From: Ananas comosus
Taxonomy: Eukaryota > Streptophyta > Magnoliopsida > Poales > Bromeliaceae
Assembly: GCF_001540865.1 (NCBI RefSeq)
Contig: NC_033631.1
Location: forward strand, 8,551,283-8,615,282
DNA: 64,000 nt
Reading direction: 5' to 3'
The position numbers and the translations under genes were made by a program. Below, in pieces: positions 58,590 to 64,000 of this stretch. A model generated the notes under the pieces. That model ran no database searches. It was given only the letters and a program-made list of their open reading frames with translations, and had not been told where the DNA came from. Every line of letters starts with the position of its first letter. Within the stretch, counting starts at the first letter, position 1.

Positions 58590-58819
58590 GGCTTCGCTTG
58601 GTATCGAGGCATATCTAACATTATTAGATAAAATGGAGTTAGGATAAAAACATATAAATATATACTTCTGCATTCTCAGGTGGGATCGCAGAAAATATAT
58701 CATAACTGACTCATCGCAACATACAGAACACTATATTACGTATGGAAACAAACAGATATTTTTCCATCGTACTTTCTCACCGCACGTAATGCAATCTCCC
58801 CGCAATCCCAAACGAAGCC
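58590..58819. mobile_element. PIF/Harbinger-like MITE, copy 2
   Basis: GGCTTCGCTTGGTATCGAGG and CAATCCCAAACGAAGCC ends with TAA on both sides (58587-58589 and 58820-58822). Homologous to 35525-35755 throughout, including ATATTACGTATGGAAACAAA. Confidence 0.9.
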
Positions 58820-58822
58820 TAA

Positions 58823-60664
58823 GAAGCACATTACGGCACATGTAATCATGTCAAGATGGCTGTATTTATGTTTGTCTTTCCTCTCCAACACTCTATGCAT
58901 TATTTTGTTAATAGGAACTAAAGACAAAAAGAAGCACCACCTCTTGTAGCGAGTAGCGACATTGAAATTAGTACGCAAACAGAACTATTGCATTAGATTA
59001 ACAAATTAGATATTTTTCCCTAGTCAAACTCTATAGACAAGATACCTACACTCGACTATTCCACACTGCATAAGTCCACACAACATAATTGTACTGCACA
59101 ATTTACCAGTGGAACTCCAATAAAGATTGATTATCGTACAACATTCCACGAAAACTTAATTATTCAAGACTATGTACCAGTAAAAATCTCCTATCAATCT
59201 CATAAACAAGATAGATAAAAGCACAAATTATAAAAAGCTGGGACACTTTACTTGGCAGAGGCGATGAATGTATGATATAAAAAGTAATGTGTCTACTTAT
59301 TTAAGTCATAATTGATAGTCATAATTGATAGAAAGCGTTTTGTGACATTGAATAGCTTTCTAGTTCAAGTATCAAACAACAAGATGAACGGGCGATGGAT
59401 GCCCAACTTACAAAATTTTCTAATACACATTGTGGGTGATATAGATAATACTAAATGATCTGGATTTTAAATTTATAATTTTCATATTTGAATTTTGAGC
59501 TACACATAAACACTCTAGATTATATAGTAATCATTCAAAAGGACAAGAAGAAAACAGAAAAACAAACCCATAACAAATAGATGGGACTCTGCTTATCAGT
59601 TGTTTATGAATATTTATTTTCCGAGTTTGCATTTCATATAGTGAAGCAAAACTATCATGAAAACTAGAAATTAAATATATTTTCACTTGCTTCATTGAGT
59701 AATTGCACATTGATAGCTTTTACTTCAAATTAAAAGTTTATGCATATTATGATGTCCTCTAAAACGGCATTTCATGTAAAGACAATATTCCTAATTTGAT
59801 GATAGTAAACATCTCTGTTTTTCTCTTTCAAATGATATATTTGTCCATTTAAGTGTACATGTTAACGAATACTAACAACAGGATAAACAATTTGTCCTAC
59901 ATTTTCTAGATATCTTGGTCATGTAGTGATAAATATTCTCAATATATAAATGCAAACTGTTCTTCAAGTGACATGTCATTTAATATTTTTTACACAATCT
60001 TGAGAGAGATTATTATACAAGTACCAAGGTAATGAGTCGAAGAATTTACTAAGATTGCCAATAAAGACCTTAAAATTGAGATCTATTGCTATTATATTGT
60101 ATATAAGATAAGAAGGCTAAACCATTTCCCCTTGAATAATACAGTAAGGGAAAAGGTTTTAGTCACAGAAGGCATGATCATAAAAAGTATAGAAACCATT
60201 TCAACCAATATTTAACAAAAGCAACCTGGCAGGGGTATTTGCACAATTTTTGCATATTTAAAGGGTACATATATGCAAAAGCGCATAAATAAAATTATAG
60301 TCACTTTTACTGACCGATAAAGAAAATGTCTTGTCAATGGCACCATCTGAATGAATTTAGACATCTTTACATCCAAGAACACTTGCATCCTACTACTGGA
60401 AGCTGAATAAGCATTTGCTTATCTCATTAACACAGTTAAAAGTAAGTCACAAAAAACACTAACGAAAACTTGTCAACGAACCAAGCCTTAGAATAGTAAC
60501 AGCACATTGTAAGACACTAAATTATCAAACTTTTTGCTTTCATATATAGAAGTATGTAAATACATGCATATTTCTATTTCCTAGCCTAGATGAGAAAACA
60601 AAACGAGTATGCCGAAGTATGCTATGCACAATTTGTCCGCCAGAAGTATGAACAAATGAGAGAG
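58823..60664. other. Region downstream of the poly-Asp gene
   Basis: No confirmed gene. Part may be 3' UTR, or hold further 3' exons of the minus-strand gene, because a GTAAGAGG donor-like site overlaps its last codons. Confidence 0.3.
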
Positions 60665-61382
60665 TCAGTCATTGTTACTGGATCCTCTTACCTTCTCAGA
60701 AAGAATTTTAAGTTCCCGATCAAGATCGACCAATTTTCTAGCCAAATTTGTAAACCAGTCAACATATCCCGCAAATTTCAAACACCAAACTCTCTGAAAA
60801 TCATTGATCATCTCTGAAGCCACCAAACAAAGTTCATGTTTGCCCATCAAACGTTTCTTCTCCAACTCAAAATTACAAAGAACCATCCCATCAGACCTAC
60901 TACTATCAATGTGTTGAGGCCTGCCATTCTTCAGAAGCTGTTTTCTATACTCATCAAATCCATTCTTCTCATCCTTTAAAGCTTTTCTGTAATCATTAAC
61001 CAAACAGCGCATAGCTCTGAGATCATGCTCGAATTGAAACTTGTCTTGTCGTCTCTTCTTTAGATCTTCTACCCTGGCTTTCTCCATAGATTGGATGATG
61101 AGATCCTTTTCCGCAATCGATCGCTTAAGGTGTTGAAGTTCCGATTGGGCATTTATGCATGCTTGATTCCTTTCAAAGGACATCATCTTCATCCTTCGCA
61201 TCCAATCCTGGACTTGTTCCGTGTAAGCATTGAAATCAAATGGTAAATGATTCGAACTGCCGAAACACTGCATGCTGTTCTGCCTCCGAGTACGATCAAC
61301 GAAATGTGCGTCATTGCCGCCACCGCCGCTGCTGCCGCCACCACCAGTGTCACGACCATCACGGACACCATCGACATTGTCG

Positions 61383-61424
<42 letters not shown>

Positions 61425-61810
61425 ATTTCTACAATTTCCCTCTCACAACTACTTACAACCAAGTGGGAACCATTAAAGCCATGATCCCTCAAAACAGAAA
61501 AATCTCCCGAATTCAGTGCGAGGGATTTCGGATAAAGGCCACGAGTGTTACAATCTCGCTCTACATCAACAAGATGATGATTCCTAAAAATGTATCCCTC
61601 AGAGGAAGAAACCCTTACCCCTCGGCGATCGCCGCACCTCTCCTCCACCGCAACCTCCCCGTCTCCTCCCTCATCGCTCGAATCCTCCACATCCACAACC
61701 AAAACCGCATCCTCGCTGCAGCGCCGGAGGAGGCAGGGGCGCTTATCGGGGACGGAGGAGGGGAAGGGGTTCTTCCTCTTGGGGGGTTCGTATACACTTT
61801 GATGCGCCAT
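60665..61810 (-). CDS. Coiled-coil protein with poly-Asp tract, function unknown
   Basis: A single 381-codon frame begins MAHQSVYEPPKRKNPFPSSV and ends SSNND. Residues 10-30 are basic (PPKRKN, DKRPCLLRR) and could be a nuclear signal. An acidic region (about 39-57) is followed by about 15 consecutive Asp (130-144) and a Gly-rich linker. From about 200 to 310 the sequence is charged and heptad-like (WMRRMKMMSFERNQ, LQHLKRSIAEKDLIIQSM, FQFEHDLRAMRCLVNDYRKA), predicting a long coiled coil. The C-terminus has an aromatic WCLKFAGYVDWFTNLARKL helix and an RELKILSEKV end. A nuclear scaffold or chromatin role is possible but is inference only. The sequence around KILSEK then GTAAGAGG could be a splice donor, so the last few residues are uncertain. 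Plus-strand frames over this gene, including His or Ser runs, are shadows of the ATC repeat. Confidence 0.82.
61380..61424. repeat. (ATC)n trinucleotide repeat encoding poly-Asp
   Basis: About 15 ATC/GAT units. Probably length-variable, so the Asp tract may differ between alleles. Confidence 0.9.
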
Positions 61811-62261
61811 TAATGGTGGGTTCGAACGTGGGTTCGACTATCGTAGTTGGAGACATGGGGAAGACAAAGAGGAATCGGAGGGGGAGAATGAGAAAGTGAA
61901 ACGATTTTTAGGGTTTATGAGGGGACGGGGGAGAAGGAAAGGGAGCGTGCTTTTCATGGTTCGAAGAGGAGGGGAGGGAAAAGGAAAACACGAAAGTCAC
62001 GTTTTGTGTAGGAACAAATTTTGGAGATGGCCTTTTTTAAAAAAAAAAATTGAATAGAAGCCGTAAAAATTTCAGTTCGGTTCGGCTCTGTTCGATTCGT
62101 TTTTAGTGGCATGGAACTGAACAAATCACGAAATCTAATTTGATCTTATTTGGTTCGGTTTGATTTTAATAGTAAATAATTTGATTTTAGTTTAAAAATA
62201 TCATTAGATCAAAATTTTCAGATTAGTTTTGGATTCAAAAACTGAAAAACCAGCTCAAACC
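61811..62261. other. Promoter side of the poly-Asp gene and a small hAT-like fragment
   Basis: Upstream region of the minus-strand gene. At 62073-62170 TTCGGTTCGGCTCTGTTCGA and TTTGGTTCGGTTTGATTTT suggest part of a word-repeat hAT element without fixed ends. Confidence 0.35.
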
Positions 62262-63183
62262 GCCCAGAAAACGAAGACTGCGCAGGCCGGCCCGGGCACC
62301 CGTAGCCACATCGGGCCGAGGAAGGCCCGCACCCCCCACTGCGAGAACATTACGGGCCGGGGTGGGCCCATAAGCCCGCAGAGGAGAAGGCCGGCCCGGG
62401 CTTATAAGCCGTCAGAGGGGCAGGCCGGGCCGGGCCTATGTGCCCGCCGCCTGTCAGGCCGGGCCAGCTCTCTCCCTGCTGGGCAGGCCGGGCCGCCAAG
62501 CCTGCAGCAGGCCGGGCCTGCCAGGCCATCAAGCCCGTTGAATGCTTAGGCCGGACCGCCACCCGCTGCAGGGCGGGACAGCCCGGACCCGAGAGACCCA
62601 CTACAGGGCGTGCCGGGCCCAGCCCACTCGTCCCACTGCGGGGCGAGCCAAGCCCGCGTGCATACTGGTGGGCGGGCATGGCCAGGGCCGGCCAGCTAGT
62701 AACAGTGCGGAGAGGGGCGGGCCGGACCCGTATGAGCGCAGAAGACTGGGCTGAGCCCGTGCGTCGCCCACGTAACGGGCCGGGCCAGTAAGCCCGGTAG
62801 CCACAGTTCAGGCCGGACCGGGCCAATGAACCAGCTGCGGTGCAGGCCGGTCCTGCAAGCCCGTTGCGGGCCGGTCCCGGCCCGCAAGCCTGCTGTGGGA
62901 CGGGTTGGGCCTGCAAGCCTGCAGATGAGCGGACCCGACCAGCTAGCCACACTGGGACGGGCCGGGCCGGGCCCACATAACAGCTGCGGGGCCGGGCCTA
63001 CTTACCAGCTGGGCCGGCCGGGCCTGCAACCAGCGGGGCCAGGCCTGGGCCTAGCACCCACAGCGCTGTGAGGGGCCCGCCCCCCCTGTGCAGCGTGCCG
63101 GGACCACGCGCCCCGCCAGCGAGGAGGCCGGGCCGGGCCCTACGCCAGCGGGCGGAGGTCTGCCCCGCAGCAGTCTCGTTTCT
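62262..63183. repeat. GC-rich degenerate minisatellite island
   Basis: About 900 bases, far richer in G+C than any other part of the window, built of irregular 30-45 base units around AGGCCGGGCC, AAGCCCG and CTGCGGG. The edges show an imperfect inverted match (AAACGAAGACTGCG at about 62269 against CAGTCTCGTTT at 63171). The many frames through it on both strands are Gly/Pro/Ala/Arg compositional noise. It may be a hAT-type word-repeat element; no target duplication found. Confidence 0.7.
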
Positions 63184-63211
63184 CTTCACGCACAAAGCAA
63201 TAAATATAAAA

Positions 63212-63631
63212 GGGGAAACTTCAAATATCCCCCTGTAGTTTCGCACTTTCTCACTTTAGTACCCTGTGGTTTAAAGTATATCAAGTTAGTATCATGTGGT
63301 TTCGCACTTTCTCAATTTAATACCCTGTGGTTTCAAGTGTATCATGTTAGTGCCCTGTGGTTTCTTTTTTGTATCAAGTTAGTACCATATGGTTTTAATT
63401 TTCTCTTTTTATTATCCATTTCGGGGTATATAATTTAACGAAATATTAAACCACATGGTACTGAAGAGAGAAAGTGCGAAATCACAAGATACTAACTTGA
63501 TACATTTGAAACCACATGGTACTAAAGTGAGAAAGTGCGAAACCACATGGTACTAACTTGATACATTTTAAACCACATGATACTAAAGTGAGAAAGTGCG
63601 AAACCGCAAGGAGGGTATTTGAAGTTTCCCC
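63212..63631. mobile_element. Mutator-like foldback MITE, copy C, complete with 9-bp target duplication
   Basis: Begins GGGGAAACTTCAAATATCCC and ends GGGTATTTGAAGTTTCCCC. The exact 9-bp duplication AATATAAAA lies at 63203-63211 and 63632-63640. Within the element the phrase GTACC.TGTGGTTT..AAGTGTATCA.GTTAGT repeats several times in each arm and inverted in the other, so the whole element can fold. Confidence 0.95.
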
Positions 63632-63699
63632 AATATAAAATAAATAAATAACAGATTTTTTTTTTTTTTTCATGCAATGAGCAGAAAAACAATACACAA

Positions 63700-63972
63700 A
63701 GATGTAATTTTTTTGGCTGACTAAATAATTTGATGCAATAAAGTTCTATATAATAATTTAATTTAGTTGTCTAAATGTTAATGTATTGCTAATAAAAAAG
63801 TAACGTAGCAATTTTGTGATCAATGGTTTGCTGATATGCCATAATTAAGATGCCACGTAATATTTCAATATTTAGTCAACTAAATTAGATAGTGGGTTAA
63901 TTCTAAAAATAAATTAAACTTTGAGAATTAAAGTGTCACTGACAAAGTTTAATGACCAAATGTGCAATTTAC
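63700..63972. mobile_element. MITE right end (24.09-kb family), probable
   Basis: GTTTAATGACCAAATGTGCAATTTACC and TAGTCAACTAAATTAG parallel the 24088-24456 element. The left end was not located. Confidence 0.4.
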
Positions 63973-64000
63973 CTTAAAAATTCCATCATGTAATTACAAT

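Noticed and set aside
61189..61813. Plus-strand frames with His, Ser or Ile runs, and a Met-run minus frame, over the poly-Asp gene
   Set aside because: All are other-frame readings of the ATC repeat. The minus-strand coiled-coil frame is longer and protein-like.
62229..63246. Long Gly/Pro/Ala/Arg frames on both strands of the GC island
   Set aside because: Frames are open in several phases because GC-rich sequence lacks stop codons. No domain or splice logic.
1..64000. rRNA genes, complete tRNA genes, organelle DNA inserts
   Set aside because: I scanned for recognisable conserved stretches and saw none. A covariance-model search would be needed to exclude divergent ones.

Overview
This is a plant nuclear window. 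It is AT-rich, has short exons with GT-AG introns, and is packed with MITEs, LTR retrotransposons, TRIMs, LINE and SINE remnants and (TA)n tracts. Gene structure and repeat style suggest a monocot. Pineapple (Ananas) is my best guess from the look of the (TA)n-flanked foldback MITEs, but that is from memory and was not tested. I see no bacterial, phage or CRISPR signal.

Genes found: (1) the last coding exon of an unidentified + strand gene (109-230). (2) A seven-exon plastid-type MraY homologue (3735-10314, +, 532 codons) whose exon phases all agree and which keeps every MraY signature motif. (3) A small intronless acidic protein of unknown function (33033-33554, +). (4) A four-exon group E-type bZIP transcription factor (43768-48078, -), whose first exon carries an apparent one-base frameshift. 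(5) A 381-residue coiled-coil protein with a poly-Asp tract (60665-61810, -). The rest is mobile or non-coding.

Layout: 1-11 kb holds gene 1 and MraY, whose long introns contain MITEs. 11-19 kb holds a Tekay-like chromodomain Gypsy element (CTTTT target duplication, gag and protease deleted) inside a MITE, then a Harbinger-like MITE with nested insertions. 20.8-27.1 kb has a complete TRIM, a reversed solo LTR of the same family, a 5'-truncated LINE, SINEs and a three-level nest of MITEs with clear target duplications. 27-38.5 kb is AT-rich with SINEs, MITEs and gene 3. 38.5-43 kb is a decayed Gypsy element. 43.7-48.1 kb is the bZIP gene. 48.4-55.6 kb is a MITE cluster. 58-64 kb has a MITE, gene 5, a GC-rich repeat island and a Mutator-like MITE.

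Five single N characters (20792, 39892, 45611, 48853, 52140) mark assembly joins. Three are flanked by near-exact duplicated sequence, so those duplications are probably unmerged contig ends or haplotypes, not biology. I found no convincing new biological system. The strongest leads are the nested transposons with intact target duplications, the TRIM family, the GC island at 62.3-63.2 kb, the bZIP frameshift and the retained plastid MraY.
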